From NCBI RefSeq assembly GCF_964355755.1, contig NC_092676.1:1530288-1594287 (forward strand): a DNA stretch of 64,000 nt, given 5' to 3'. Below the pieces are notes generated by a model that was not told the origin of the DNA, made no database searches, and saw nothing but the letters and a program-made list of their open reading frames with translations. How positions within the stretch are numbered: position 1 is the stretch's first letter; the number at the start of each line of letters is the position of its first letter. Positions 11,293-22,104 of this stretch are shown piece by piece. This DNA comes from Antedon mediterranea. Taxonomy: Eukaryota; Echinodermata; Crinoidea; Comatulida; Antedonidae. Made by a program: the position numbers and the translations under genes.

Positions 11293-11878
11293 CTGCAAGA
11301 ATAAAGTTGTACAAAATAATAAATGTATTGATGATATATGATGAATAATTTATTCATATCATGTGGCCAGAAAATGTAACAAATCCTAATGGAATGCAAC
11401 TCATTTTATTCTGTATAGTTTTTATGAAACTTATAAAACTCATAATAAAACAGTTTGTTTTCACTATAAACTTTGCTGTGGATTAATTACAATGATCCAT
11501 TATGAAATTTACCATTCTGAAAATTCCAAAACATGACTCTCATAATATAATAATCTAATATACACTGTCATTTCCGAGCTATTTTTCATAGAATACAATG
11601 TCAGGATACACTGAATGGACACATTTAAACTACAGACCTGGATTTTAAGGGTAATGTAGTAAGACAGCAATATCATTGTTGTCTATAAGGTAATAGTAGA
11701 CTATGATTCATTATAGTATATACATTCTGTAGTTTTGATTGAACTTCAAATAAAATGTATAATCTAAAAAGTTTTGCATGTTTAAATGTTTAAAACATAC
11801 ACTTTGCTGTGCTTTATAAGCCATATAGCAGTTTCTAATCATCTATTGAAATTGAAATTTATATTTATACTGGGTAAC
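11293..11878. other. Intergenic DNA with a repeat shared with the LINE flank
   Basis: No gene. About 11505-11690 (AAATTCCAAAACATGACTC, then CATAATATAATAAT, then GGATTTTAAGG) is similar to sequence on both sides of the LINE (12215-12240 and 15774-15950). The LINE therefore landed in a copy of this older repeat. Confidence 0.5.
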
Positions 11879-12147
11879 CTCTTCAGTCAAAGACTGGTCT
11901 CCCAGAGGTCAGTGGCTGTGATGTACTAATACACCGGGGTAACCCCCTACTCGTCTCGAAAGATGTACTAGGTTCTTTAAAGTGCACACGAGCTAGATGT
12001 GTACACTGGACCTACGGTTTATAGTCCTTATCCGAGAAGACTCGTTCTACCATCAGAACCATGGAGTGAGTGAGCATCGAATCCCTGCCGATGTTATGGC
12101 TACGTAATTACGGTTCCACTGTCTTAACCGCTCGGCCACTCACTCAA
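11879..12147 (-). mobile_element. tRNA-derived SINE
   Basis: Read on the minus strand it starts GAGTGAGTGGCCGAGCGGTT, which holds a good A box, and has GGGATTCGATGC as a B-box-like element about 55 bases later. The head resembles a tRNA-Leu/Ser type molecule. A non-tRNA body of about 180 bp follows and ends in an AATTTCAATTTCAAT tail. Family name not assigned. Confidence 0.7.
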
Positions 12148-12240
12148 CACCCGTGCAATATTTTTGTCGCATAATTTTAAGATGGTCTGTACCTTCATTA
12201 AATGCCTTACGATATATTCTGGAAATTCCAAAACATTACT

Positions 12241-15200
12241 TTTTTTTTTTTTTTTTTTTTATTCAGTATATTACACAGAGGCGCCTTACAAGATGGAACC
12301 ATCTTAGCTTCAAGGCGCCTCAGATTAACAAATACAACATTTTAAAATAACTAACAGAAACATCAATTAAATCTTCCAGAATTAACAAGAAATTGTTGTA
12401 CATAATAAAATAATAAAGCATTTTCACAATTCGAAAGAAGATCGGAACCAAAAATAAAAATTTCACTTAAAAATGTAAAATTAAATGTTAAAGAAAAATC
12501 CTTGGCTAAGATATCCTCAATAATTGAGTTAGCGCTTACAAGTAGAATATCTCTTTGTGTATTATAATTAGGGCAGTAACATAAGAAATGAAGCGGATTC
12601 TCAACATTAAAGCCACAAGTACAATTTGGATTGTCCCGAAGTCCATGTAAGAATAAATGCGAATTGAGACAGCTGAAACCAAGTCGGATTCTAGTGTGAA
12701 TTTGGTTAATCTTCTTATCACCTGTATCATAATAAGAACGTTTTTTTGTTTCAAACAAATTGGATTTCAGTAGCAATTTTTTAAACTCAACAAGAAATGA
12801 GGAATTTTTTATTTCATTATTTAACTCATTCCAATGTGTTATAATAGATGGGACAAAAGATAAACGATATGATGTGGTCTTACAAAATGGAATTATTATA
12901 TTTCGGATGTTACGCAAATTATAAACTTCAATATTGTCAGAAAAATTAAATAAGGAGTAAAGATACACTGGTGTTAACTTATGAATAATTTTAAAAAACA
13001 GTATTAGGTTAAGAAATTGTCTACGTTTTTCCAATGATAACCAGCCTAATTCTTGTCTTAATGCATTATGACTTGTATGTTTCCACGCACCAGTACATAT
13101 TCTACCTGCAGAAATCTGGATATTTTCTAGTTCATCACTTAATTTAACTGGGATATTACACCAAACAGGAGCTGCATATTCCATTAATGGTCTAACGTGT
13201 GATATGTAAATGTGACAGAGAGCCTGTCGAGGTAGAATATGTTTGACACGACGTAGCATATTTAAAGATAAAGACGCTTTGTTAATTACAGATTGGATAT
13301 GGGAATCCCACTTGAGTTTTGCATTAAGCATTACACCAAGATGCCTATGATCATTTACAAATTGTAGATTTACATTATTGAAATTTAAACTAACATAGTT
13401 ATCTAAATGTTTACGTGTAAACAGTATAGCTTTCGTTTTGTTAGCATTGAATGTTACTTTCCATTTTTTTGCCCAATTATAAATGACATTAAGATCACCA
13501 TTTAATTTTTGTTCTGAAATATTACGATCTGTACAAATATCATATAACGAAGTATCATCTGCATATAAACTAATATTAGATTTGATATTATCAACCATAT
13601 CATTTATGAATACAATAAATAAAAATGGACCCAAAACAGATCCTTGGGGTACTCCTGCTGTAATGGTCACCCAAGGACTGGTAGTTCCTTCAATAATAAC
13701 ACGTTGCTCACGTGAGTTTAAGTAACTTTGGAACCATTTTAGAAGAGTGCCATTAATTCCATATTGATTTAATTTGTATATAATCCCATTATGCCAAACT
13801 TTATCGAAGGCTTTGGAAATATCCAAAAATACCGAGATTACTTCTTTCCTTAAATCTAAAGCTCTATTAAATGTATCTATAAGATAAAGAAGTTGATACG
13901 TTGTCGAGTCACCTGGTGTAAAACCAGATTGGAATTGAGTAAGAAGTTTATTATCCACAAAGTATTTATATACTATATCAAAAACTGCACGCTCAAAAAT
14001 TTTTGCAAAGTTGGAAAGTATGGATATAGGGCGGTAGTTCTCAATAAGGGATTTATTGCCTTTTTTATGCAGAGGAATGACATTTGATTTTTTCCATTCC
14101 ACAGGAAAATATCCTTGGCTTATGCAGAAGTTATAAAGCTTTGTCAAATGGGGTGCAATAATTTCAGCAGATTCTATTAGTATGATACTGTGAATTTCAT
14201 CAGGTCCCATCGCCTTGTTTTTATCCAGCATAGTTAATAATTTCATGATCTCATCAACAGATAATTTGAGAGTTGAGAGTCTCGATGCAGTTCTATATGT
14301 GAAGTCCGAAGGAAAATCATCATGATTAGGAATAAACGATTGAGATTTAAAATAATTGTTAAACGCTTTAACTTTCTCACTATTTAAAGTTAGGACATCA
14401 TCGTTTAATTTGATTGGAGGAATCTTATAATATTGTTTGGAATTACAAACTGAATTTATGGTAGACCACCAAGTTTTTGAATCACAGTTTTTATTCATTA
14501 ATAAATCAAATTGTTTATCCAAAAAAGTTTGTTTAGCTTTTCTTATTGCTTTAACAACTTTTGCGCGAATTTTCTTAAAACGTTGCATATGCGAATTTGA
14601 GTTATTTCGAGTGGAATGGGCGCGATTTCTTTTGCGAATAAGAGTTCTAATATGCGCATTAATCCAAGGCTTGTCATTAGGACGCACAGTTATAATTTTA
14701 GATATAATATAGTTATCAACACAATTATTAAATAAGTCAATCCAATTATGACAAACATCTTCAACCTTTGAAGATGAATAAACTTCTTCCCAATTTACAG
14801 AATTAAGAGCATTACGATATAAATTAAAATCAGTTTTTTCAAAAAGATATATTTTACGATTGTATGGCTTGTCCCGTGTGATACGAATATCAATATTTGC
14901 ATATACTGGACTGTGATCACAATTTAAAAGTGGGCACAATGCACCAAAATCATTAATATATACATTTTGACTAGTAACTATATGGTCAATACAAGACCGT
15001 TGGTCTTTTATACAACGTGTTGGCATATTGATGTGTTGAGTTAAACCGTTTTGTTGTAAAAATTCGTAAAATGATTTTCCAAATCTATTTGTGTTTCCAT
15101 CATTGTACCAGTTGTTATTTTGAGCATTCATATCGCCCATCATTAAAGTTAAGCTGTGTCGAGACAAAACAAAGTTATTAGTACTGTTTTGAAAATAGTC

Positions 15201-15773
15201 AAGTAGATCCTGATCAGATTGAACATCACTTTGTGGTGGCCTATAACATACATAAGTCAAAATCGTCCAGTTTGAAACTTGTATTTCACACCTTATCACA
15301 TCTGACAAGAGATCATTACAAATATGGGAATTAACTAAGTGTATAGAATTAGATATGTAAAAAGCACATCCGCCGCCATGGCGGTTTCTATCATTTCTAA
15401 TAGGTTCTTGATAACCGTCTAGTAAAATGTCATGGTTCAAGATAGTTTGATCTAGCCATGTTTCTGTTAAAGCAATAATATCATAGTTATTTAAATTTGC
15501 TAGGTGTTGAATTTCAGCTAGTTTACCTGGAACGATTAGACTACGTATGTTAATATGGCAAACTGTAAACTGTTCCGGACCAGGATTTGGATGTATATCG
15601 CCGCACATTAAAAGCATGCACATTAGAACATTATTACGCCCCAAATTTATGATAAATAAATTATCCATTATCAGTAAAAAAAATAAGTAAAGTACTCACT
15701 TTAAAAACGCTAGCACATATGAGAACACTTAGCCAAACGAACATAGTAAACATTGAAATAAAAACAAGAGAAC
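12241..15773 (-). mobile_element. Full-length non-LTR retrotransposon (Jockey/CR1-like)
   Basis: A 3.5-kb insertion with an intact ORF, a 3' AATAAA followed by about 20 A (T-run at 12241-12260 on the + strand) and an 8-bp duplication ACATTACT at 12233-12240 and 15774-15781. The 3' UTR has a stem with ten-base arms GAGGCGCCTT / AAGGCGCCTC (12278-12287, 12312-12321) and a nested AAGATGG/CCATCTT hairpin. The 5' UTR is only about 105 bases. All this suggests a recent insertion. Confidence 0.85.
12363..15668 (-). CDS. LINE endonuclease-reverse transcriptase, 1101 aa
   Basis: Encodes an N-terminal APE-type endonuclease (HINIRS, TETWLD, GDMN, SCIDHI, CDHSPV motifs at about 38-260) that nicks the target. 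A reverse transcriptase follows (ENYRPIS, LDISKAFD, GVPQGSVLGP, LYADDTSLY), which copies the RNA at the nick. A Cys/His cluster near the C-terminus (CTCG...HFLCYCP) is typical of this group. The frame is open from ATG to stop. The first 31 residues are a short hydrophobic stretch followed by GDIHPNPGP, which resembles the 2A ribosome-skipping core DxExNPGP but has His in place of Glu. No separate ORF1 is present. Clade within the Jockey/CR1 group is not resolved. Confidence 0.92.
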   Translation of the reverse strand: MDNLFIINLGRNNVLMCMLLMCGDIHPNPGPEQFTVCHINIRSLIVPGKLAEIQHLANLNNYDIIALTETWLDQTILNHDILLDGYQEPIRNDRNRHGGGCAFYISNSIHLVNSHICNDLLSDVIRCEIQVSNWTILTYVCYRPPQSDVQSDQDLLDYFQNSTNNFVLSRHSLTLMMGDMNAQNNNWYNDGNTNRFGKSFYEFLQQNGLTQHINMPTRCIKDQRSCIDHIVTSQNVYINDFGALCPLLNCDHSPVYANIDIRITRDKPYNRKIYLFEKTDFNLYRNALNSVNWEEVYSSSKVEDVCHNWIDLFNNCVDNYIISKIITVRPNDKPWINAHIRTLIRKRNRAHSTRNNSNSHMQRFKKIRAKVVKAIRKAKQTFLDKQFDLLMNKNCDSKTWWSTINSVCNSKQYYKIPPIKLNDDVLTLNSEKVKAFNNYFKSQSFIPNHDDFPSDFTYRTASRLSTLKLSVDEIMKLLTMLDKNKAMGPDEIHSIILIESAEIIAPHLTKLYNFCISQGYFPVEWKKSNVIPLHKKGNKSLIENYRPISILSNFAKIFERAVFDIVYKYFVDNKLLTQFQSGFTPGDSTTYQLLYLIDTFNRALDLRKEVISVFLDISKAFDKVWHNGIIYKLNQYGINGTLLKWFQSYLNSREQRVIIEGTTSPWVTITAGVPQGSVLGPFLFIVFINDMVDNIKSNISLYADDTSLYDICTDRNISEQKLNGDLNVIYNWAKKWKVTFNANKTKAILFTRKHLDNYVSLNFNNVNLQFVNDHRHLGVMLNAKLKWDSHIQSVINKASLSLNMLRRVKHILPRQALCHIYISHVRPLMEYAAPVWCNIPVKLSDELENIQISAGRICTGAWKHTSHNALRQELGWLSLEKRRQFLNLILFFKIIHKLTPVYLYSLFNFSDNIEVYNLRNIRNIIIPFCKTTSYRLSFVPSIITHWNELNNEIKNSSFLVEFKKLLLKSNLFETKKRSYYDTGDKKINQIHTRIRLGFSCLNSHLFLHGLRDNPNCTCGFNVENPLHFLCYCPNYNTQRDILLVSANSIIEDILAKDFSLTFNFTFLSEIFIFGSDLLSNCENALLFYYVQQFLVNSGRFN

Positions 15774-15781
15774 ACATTACT

Positions 15782-16553
15782 TTCATAATATAATAATACA
15801 GTGTCATTTCCTACTAACTATCATTCCCTTTTCCTGCATTGCAGTTCTATATAGTGTGAGAACAGAATGAATAGACACATTGAACGTTGAACAACTAAAG
15901 CTAAAGTACAGGATTTTAAGGTTAGTAGTAGATCTGAATAATTGTCTTCAAATTGTTAAATTAAATAGAAAACTGTATTACTGCTAATAAGCAAATATCT
16001 AAAGCTCTTTTAAATTCATTGATTAACTTTTGTTGTTTACTTACTGAATGATACAGTACCTGTCCTATAAACAAGTTGTTGTTTGTAGATAGGTAATATA
16101 CAATAGCTAGCTTTAAAACCAGCTGATATTTCTAGGCCTATTGATTTTTAATAGTTCAACCTAATAAGAAATCCTAAAGATCCAAGGCATAATGTAAGGT
16201 AGGCCAGCAACTAACATAGGCCTAGTTTAGCAATAGACATGCTTTAAATATACAAAATAATTCATGATTGATGATAATAAGACATTCTCAATGTACAATG
16301 TGAATTAAAAGTGATTGAACATTTACCAACCTGTGTTGAGGCATTTGGCTATTTCAAAGAAATTGGTCTAATGCAACTCCTTTTTTTGTGGAAAATCGCC
16401 ATGCTCTAAAAATAGCCTATCCATTTTTGGGAGAATTAGAAGGTGCCCCAGCACAAGTATAAGTTTTGTGGTTTAGGCTATTATAATATAGATTAAACCT
16501 CACAGTAGGTATTATTAAAATGCTATACTCTAATTATAAAATAATATTTGTAT
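15782..16553. other. Intergenic AT-rich DNA
   Basis: The first 170 bases continue the older repeat interrupted by the LINE. The rest shows no gene or clear repeat. Confidence 0.4.
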
Positions 16554-16560
16554 ATATATA

Positions 16561-16601
16561 CATGGAGGTATAAAAATAGAAAAAATGTTTATACCTCCAT
16601 G
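16561..16601. repeat. 41-bp palindromic mini-foldback
   Basis: Perfect 14-base arms CATGGAGGTATAAA / TTTATACCTCCATG around a 13-base spacer, flanked on both sides by ATATATA. Same CATGGAG ends as the palindromes at 45192 and 54350. The flanks lie in TA repeats, so the 7-bp duplication is not decisive here. Confidence 0.6.
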
Positions 16602-16743
16602 ATATATATATATATATAAATCCAAAGGCAAATTACTGAAAAAAATTACAATGCTGTGGGTATCAGTGACTGGATCTCAATGGAGATACAAAAATAAAAA
16701 GCGAAAAGCTAAATCAAAACGATACAGTAAACAGCCAGAAAAG

Positions 16744-16780
16744 TTAGCAGAGCTTTCGGGGAACACTAGCCCTTCATCAG
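16744..16780 (-). ncRNA. Degenerate hammerhead-like motif
   Basis: The minus strand reads CUGAUGA, then GGG...CCC, then CGAAAGC, with a possible AGC/GCU stem III and a CUA cleavage triplet. Stem II is only three pairs and I find no stem I, so activity is doubtful. It may be the remnant of another Penelope-like terminal repeat. Confidence 0.3.
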
Positions 16781-16858
16781 TGCAAGACTATTGTATACGA
16801 TATATATATATATATAAATAAAATAACAGCAGAAAACTTGGTTACTTCATTGTTTAAA

Positions 16859-16914
16859 TCACTACAAATTTGTTTCGTACGACCAGCATGTAGCTGGCCG
16901 CACTCTTCAGGTGA
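16859..16914 (-). ncRNA. Hammerhead ribozyme in Penelope-like element tail
   Basis: On the minus strand all core parts are in order: stem I (UCAC, pairing with GUGA), CUGAAGA (fits CUGANGA), an eleven-pair stem II (GUGCGGCCAGC with GCUGGUCGUAC, loop UACAU), GAAA, a very short stem III (ACAAA/UUUGU with no real loop), then the GUA cleavage triplet before GUGA. Cleavage would fall after the A at 16863. Penelope-like elements are known to carry hammerheads with such short stem III, thought to act as dimers. Position downstream of the element's stop codon agrees. Confidence 0.8.
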
Positions 16915-17218
16915 AATATAAAACATAAGTGACACAGTTGTCTCATAGTGCTTAATAGAAGTGAGTCATCAGGAAGTCGTATACAATAGCCTATTGTTTT
17001 AGATAAACTATTTGGATCTACAATTTAGTAAGAATTTTTTCCTATGTCTACAAGTAGAGACTAACTCGTTCTTACGGTTCAGTGAGAATAGCTCTGGTTG
17101 ACATATAATAATATACTTTTCATATATACATAAATTACATCTTTTGTTAATATTTGAGTAAGGTTTGCATTTCTTTATCATTTTCCATTTAATTGAGTAA
17201 TTTGTTTTAGAGTCTTAA

Positions 17219-18850
17219 AGGGGGATTCTGGGTTTAAAATTGCTTTTAAATATCGTTTATTTATTAAATAAAAAACATTATAACAATATAGACATGTCAG
17301 AATGAAGAAGTAATAACGAGAAATTAAAAAAATTAAATTTCATATACATTTTAGGGTAAATTCATGGAAAGTCTGTTTTTCAGCAGCTTAGGGAAGCTCA
17401 TTAATATTCATGAGATATTCACAAAATCACGTCATCAGTGGATTCCAAACTCGCGACGTCAAGCTTGTACGTTATGTTCTCTCTCCTCTGTCAAACGATG
17501 ACCACCCGATCATTGTGAAATACATTTTTTTGTAGATTTGCTAAGCTAGGCCTAAAGTGTAATAATAACAGTAGTAGCATATATTTATTTGACATTTAAT
17601 GAAATACAAAATTTAGTACAGATTACGGAGTCATAAATTATACTATTTTTATACCTCGAATTAATAGTACAGATCGTATATCGGCTTCACGTACTAGTAG
17701 GCTAGGCCTAGCCTAAATCATTTTATTCATGCCGGGGTGAGAGCCATTTCTGACTAGGGATTCCATGCCACGATGGCTACGTTAAAACATTGCATTGGGG
17801 CCATCATTCATGGGCCTAGCTAGCCTATTACTAAACGATTGGCCCATAAATAACAAAACTCAGTGGATTCCAAACCCATCCTATCAAAACCAAACTCCTA
17901 AACAATCTAGGCCTAAACCTAAAACGTTCTACAAAAATCGGCTGTAAATATTGAGGCAAAACAAGGTCCGATCGCCGTCCGCACGTCTAATAAGTAGGCC
18001 TAGTTAGTTTACTCTCCAAAAAAGCGGATACTGCATCAAGCAAGTAGACCGGTAGTAGGAAGGAGACCTAGCTAGCCTAGCCTAGCCGATCCGGCCCAGT
18101 TAAAAATTGAGCTAGCTAGTGTAGTAGACCCTATGCGAATTGATACTACCAGGCCTTTTACTATAGGCTACACTTGTTAAAATTAGCAATACTGTACTTA
18201 TGTTTACAAATATTCCAACTCTTTCATTCGAGCTATATTATCTATACCATTCCGGTAGGTTGAGTCGACCTTCAATCAAATACTGTACATCGTTCATGTT
18301 GTGATATAGACGGGGTATACTCGACCCGACCAGTTTGGTATTGTATACTGTATCTGCTTATCACGTGACGATGCCAGGCATGGGCAGAGAGAGCACGTGT
18401 ATCGTCGTCTCGCTCTCCTCGCTCAGCAGGTGGTGCAGGATTGTATACGTTACGCTTCATTGATTTTGAAGGCTTTCCCTAAGTCAGTGCGAAAATCGGC
18501 AAACGTAAAGTGCAAACTTATCTAATTTTTCACTGTTTTGATGGATTTTCATAGAAAATTGATTTTATAAATGGGAAGACCGACTAAAATTACATAAGAT
18601 AAGTATAATTTTACAAAAGTAATTGATATGGTTAATGATAACGAGTCGTCGGAAGATTGACCATTTCACGAATTTCGTATTCTGTAACCACAGTGTGATT
18701 TTGCCGTAGCTGCACTTGTAATCTGGCCTCATTTCACAGCCTTCGTTCTGCTTCACTGGGCGCTTATATAAATTGAAACTTTTACCGTTCAAGAGACAAA
18801 CAAATATATTTTACATTTTTTACTATTCAATTTAAACCCGGAACCCCCCT
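17219..18850. mobile_element. TTAA-target DNA transposon, 1.63 kb, non-autonomous
   Basis: TTAA flanks both sides (17215-17218 and 18851-18854). The ends are inverted: AGGGGGATTCTGGGTTTAAA on the left and AGGGGGGTTCCGGGTTTAAA on the right read outward-in. TTAA duplications are typical of piggyBac and Kolobok elements. No transposase is seen. It interrupts the endonuclease domain of the Penelope-like element, so it is the younger insertion. Confidence 0.8.
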
Positions 18851-19215
18851 TTAAAGTGTCCATATATATTTACTGAGTTCCGGTGCGTTTCTTAGATTTT
18901 CGTTCCGGAATGAAGACGTATGGTTTCTGTATCTGGTTTTAAACTGGTTTTCAGTTAGTCCGACATATGTTTCTTCTTTTGATGAATCTTCTCTCTTTAC
19001 TGTAGCTTGGTAAACTACACCTTTTGTTAGGCAGTTACCTGGGAGCGGGCATTCATTGGGATTGCGGCAGTTACATCCGCTTGTTTTCGCGTTGGTTTCA
19101 GTAGATAAGGTAGGTAATTACTTTGTCTACGCTGGGCATGCAACTGTAGCTTAGTTTCAAGGTATTTCTGTTAAATATTTTTCTGAGCTTGTTGCCGGCA
19201 GGAAAACAATCTTCT

Positions 19216-19321
19216 ATATATATATATATATGTATATTCTATATTATATTTTATTTTCAAATATTAATGTGTAATGCTGTTGTAATCTGTTGATTGTCTG
19301 ATTTAATCAATCAAAGTAGTG
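19216..19321. repeat. TA microsatellite and AT-rich link
   Basis: A (TA)n run at about 19216-19231 and AT-rich DNA join the Penelope-like remnant to the minisatellite. Confidence 0.6.
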
Positions 19322-21195
19322 GGTCCAGACCATCCACAGACAAAGAAGGGGGTATAAGACCATCCACAGACAAAGAAGGGGGTATAAGACCATCCACAGA
19401 CAAAGAAGGGGGTATAAGACCATCCACAGACAAAGAAAGGGGAAGGCCATCTACAGACAAAGAAGGGGGTGTAGGACCATCCACAGACAAAGAAGGGGGT
19501 GTAAGACCATTCACAGACAAAGAAGGGGGTGTAAGACCATCCACAGACAAAGAAGGGGGTGTAAGACCATCCACTGACAAAGAAGGGGATATATAGGACC
19601 ACTTACAGACAAAGAAGGAGGTATAAGACCATCCACAGACAAAGGGGGTGTAAGACCATCCACACACAAAGAAGGGGGTATAAGACCATCCACAGACAAA
19701 GAAAGGGGTGTAAGGCCATCTACAGACAAAGAAGGGGGCATAGGACCCTCCACAGACAAAGAAGGGGGTGTAAGACCATCCACTGACAAAGAAGTGGGTA
19801 TAGGACCACTTACAGACAAAGAAGTGGGTATAGGACCACTTACAGACAAAGAAGGGGGTGTAAGACCATCCACAGACAAAGAAGGGGGTGTAAGACCATC
19901 CACAGACAAAGAAGGGGATGTAAGACCATCCACACACAAAGAAGGGGGTATACTGTAAGACCATCCACAGACAAAGAAAGGGGTGTAAGGCCATCTACAG
20001 ACAAAGAAGGGGGTGTAGGACCATCCACAGACAAAGAAGGGGGTGTAAGACCATCCACAGACAAAGAAGGGGTGTAAGACCATCCACAGACAAAGAAGGG
20101 GGCGTAGGACCCTCCACAGACAAAGAAGGGGGTGTAAGACCATTCACTGACAAAGAAGGGGGTATAGAACCACTTACAGACAAAGAAGGGGGCGTAGGAC
20201 CCTCCACAGACAAAGAAGGGGGTATAAGACAAGGTGGTGTAGGACCATCCACAGACAAAGAAGGGGGTGTAGGACCATCCACAGACAAAGAAGGGGATGT
20301 AGGACCATCCACAGACAAAGAAGGGGATGTAGGACCATCCACAGACAAAGAAGGGGGTATAAGACCATCCACAGACAAAGAAGGGGTATAAGACCATCGA
20401 CAGAGAAAGAAGGGGGTGTAAGACCATCCACATACAAAGAAGGGGTGTAAGACCATCCACACACAAAGAAAAAGGTGTAGACCATCCACACACAAAAAAG
20501 GGGTGTAATACCATCCACACACAAAAAAAGGGGTGTAATACCATCCACAGACAAAGAAAAGGGTGTAATACCATCAACAGACAAAGAAAAGGGTGTAATA
20601 CCATCAACAGACAAAGAAAAGGGTGTAATACCATCAACAGACAAAACAAAGGGTGTAATACCATCAACAGGCACAGAAGGGGGTATAATACCGTCCACAG
20701 ACAAAGAAAAGGGTGTAAGACCATCCACAGACAAAGAAGGGGGTGTAGGACCATCCACAGACAAAGAAGGGGGTGTAGGACCATCCACAGACAAAGAAGC
20801 GGGTGTAAGACCATCCACTGACAAAGAAAGGGTATAGGACCACTTACAGACAAAGAAGGGGGTATAAGACCATCCACAGACAAAGAAGGGGTTTTAGGAC
20901 CATCCACAGACAAAGAAGGGGTGTAGGACCATCCACAGACAAAGAAGGAAGTGTAGGACCATCCACAGACAAAGAAGGGGTGGAAGACCATCTACATGCA
21001 AAGAAAGGGATGTAAGACCATCCACACACAAAGAAAGGGGTGTAATACCATCAACACGCACAGAAGGGGGTGTAAGACCATCCACAGACAAAGAAGGGGT
21101 ATAAGACCATCCACAGACAAAGAATGGGGTATAAGACCATCCACAGACAAAGAATGGGGTATAAGACCATACAGACAAAGAAGGAGGAGTAGGAC
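19322..21195. repeat. Minisatellite, 30-bp unit, about 60 copies
   Basis: Tandem units beginning AGACCATCCACAGACAAAG and ending in GAAGGGGGTRTA. Variants include CACACACAAAG, ACTTACAGAC and runs ending AAAAGGGTGTAATA. Because 30 is a multiple of three and units lack stops in several frames, long ORFs appear on both strands (up to 383 codons) with ten-residue repeats such as RPSTDKEGGV or SLSVDGLTPP. I treat these as artefacts of the repeat. Confidence 0.95.
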
Positions 21196-22104
21196 CATAT
21201 TAACCAAGGAAGCATACAAAAAGAAGATACAATCAAAATACCACTTGGAAAACAATAAATTGTAGAATAACTGAGGCTTGATTGTTGAAATATAAAGGGT
21301 TCTTTGTAAGGTCATTAATAATATATTGATATAAACACGATCATCATACTTTTCATTTGACATTCAAATACAGTCCATCTCGAAAAGAAGCTCATACTAT
21401 CACCTTTTCGAGGTTTTACGGTATTCCATAACATGTATGTTATTTCCTCTGTCAAACTATTAAAACTTTTAGCGAATCAGAAGGTGCCAACATCATTGAA
21501 CTAATGGTACCACCAAGCACAATGTTTACCAATTTTATGTACTATATACAATTTAAGTCCATTAATCATTTAATATAATTACGCCTATCAGGTCAAAGTT
21601 CAAAGACCAACAAAAACCACATACAGTATATTCACCTAATTAAAAATCAATAAATAAATGTCAAAGGTCATAAATTGTATTTCCGGTCATTTTATGTGAG
21701 AATGTTTCATTACTACAAATATAAATGTATTTATTCTGAACAAAATGACACCAAAATCGATTGAAAATGACCAGTAGTTACAGAGATACAAATACGAGGT
21801 CAAAGGGCAAACTGAAAGAAACGTCATTTCCGGTCATTTTTGGACGAAAATTTTCATTAGAGCAAATAGAAATATATAGTTTGTGAACAATTTGAGACCA
21901 TAATTAAGTCTCTAATATGTATAGTTGCCAAGATATGAACATTTTTTGTTTTTATGGTGGCCATTTTGAAATCAAGATGGCCGCCATACCGGACGTTGGA
22001 CGCTTGGCACCCCCCGATATTTTGAATCTAAATACATTAAAGAAACTTTGTGCCAAGTTTCATGCTTTGGTAATAAAATGCACAGCACATGTCATTAACT
22101 GCTC
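21196..22104. other. Intergenic DNA with dispersed repeat
   Basis: About 21590-22060 looks like a dispersed repeat, with recurring ATTTCCGGTCATTTT, AGGTCAAAG and the inverted pair GTGGCCATTTTGAAATC / AAGATGGCCGCC near 21957-21990. No gene seen. Confidence 0.45.

Larger units (their letters stand above)
16840..19202 (-). mobile_element. Penelope-like element, 5'-truncated, interrupted
   Basis: The minus strand encodes the C-terminal part of a Penelope-type polyprotein. 19202 onward reads KLRKIFNRNT and LSYSCMPS; then, after a frame change and stop, CNCRNPNECPLPGNCLT and a GIY-YIG endonuclease (VVYQATV, TYVGLTE, FKTRYRNH). After the inserted transposon it resumes at 17214 with the domain's end (IKWKMIKKC, CRHRKKFLLN) and a stop at 17008-17010. 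The reverse transcriptase half is absent. Downstream lies the hammerhead ribozyme, as expected of the terminal repeat. The frameshift, an in-frame stop at the insertion junction and the 5' truncation make it a dead copy. Confidence 0.8.

Noticed and set aside
19322-21195. CRISPR-like array of 30-bp repeats
   Set aside because: Head-to-tail with no spacers.
19303-21363. Several long overlapping ORFs (up to 383 codons) in the minisatellite
   Set aside because: They are produced by a stop-free 30-bp unit read in many frames on both strands; no start context, no domain.
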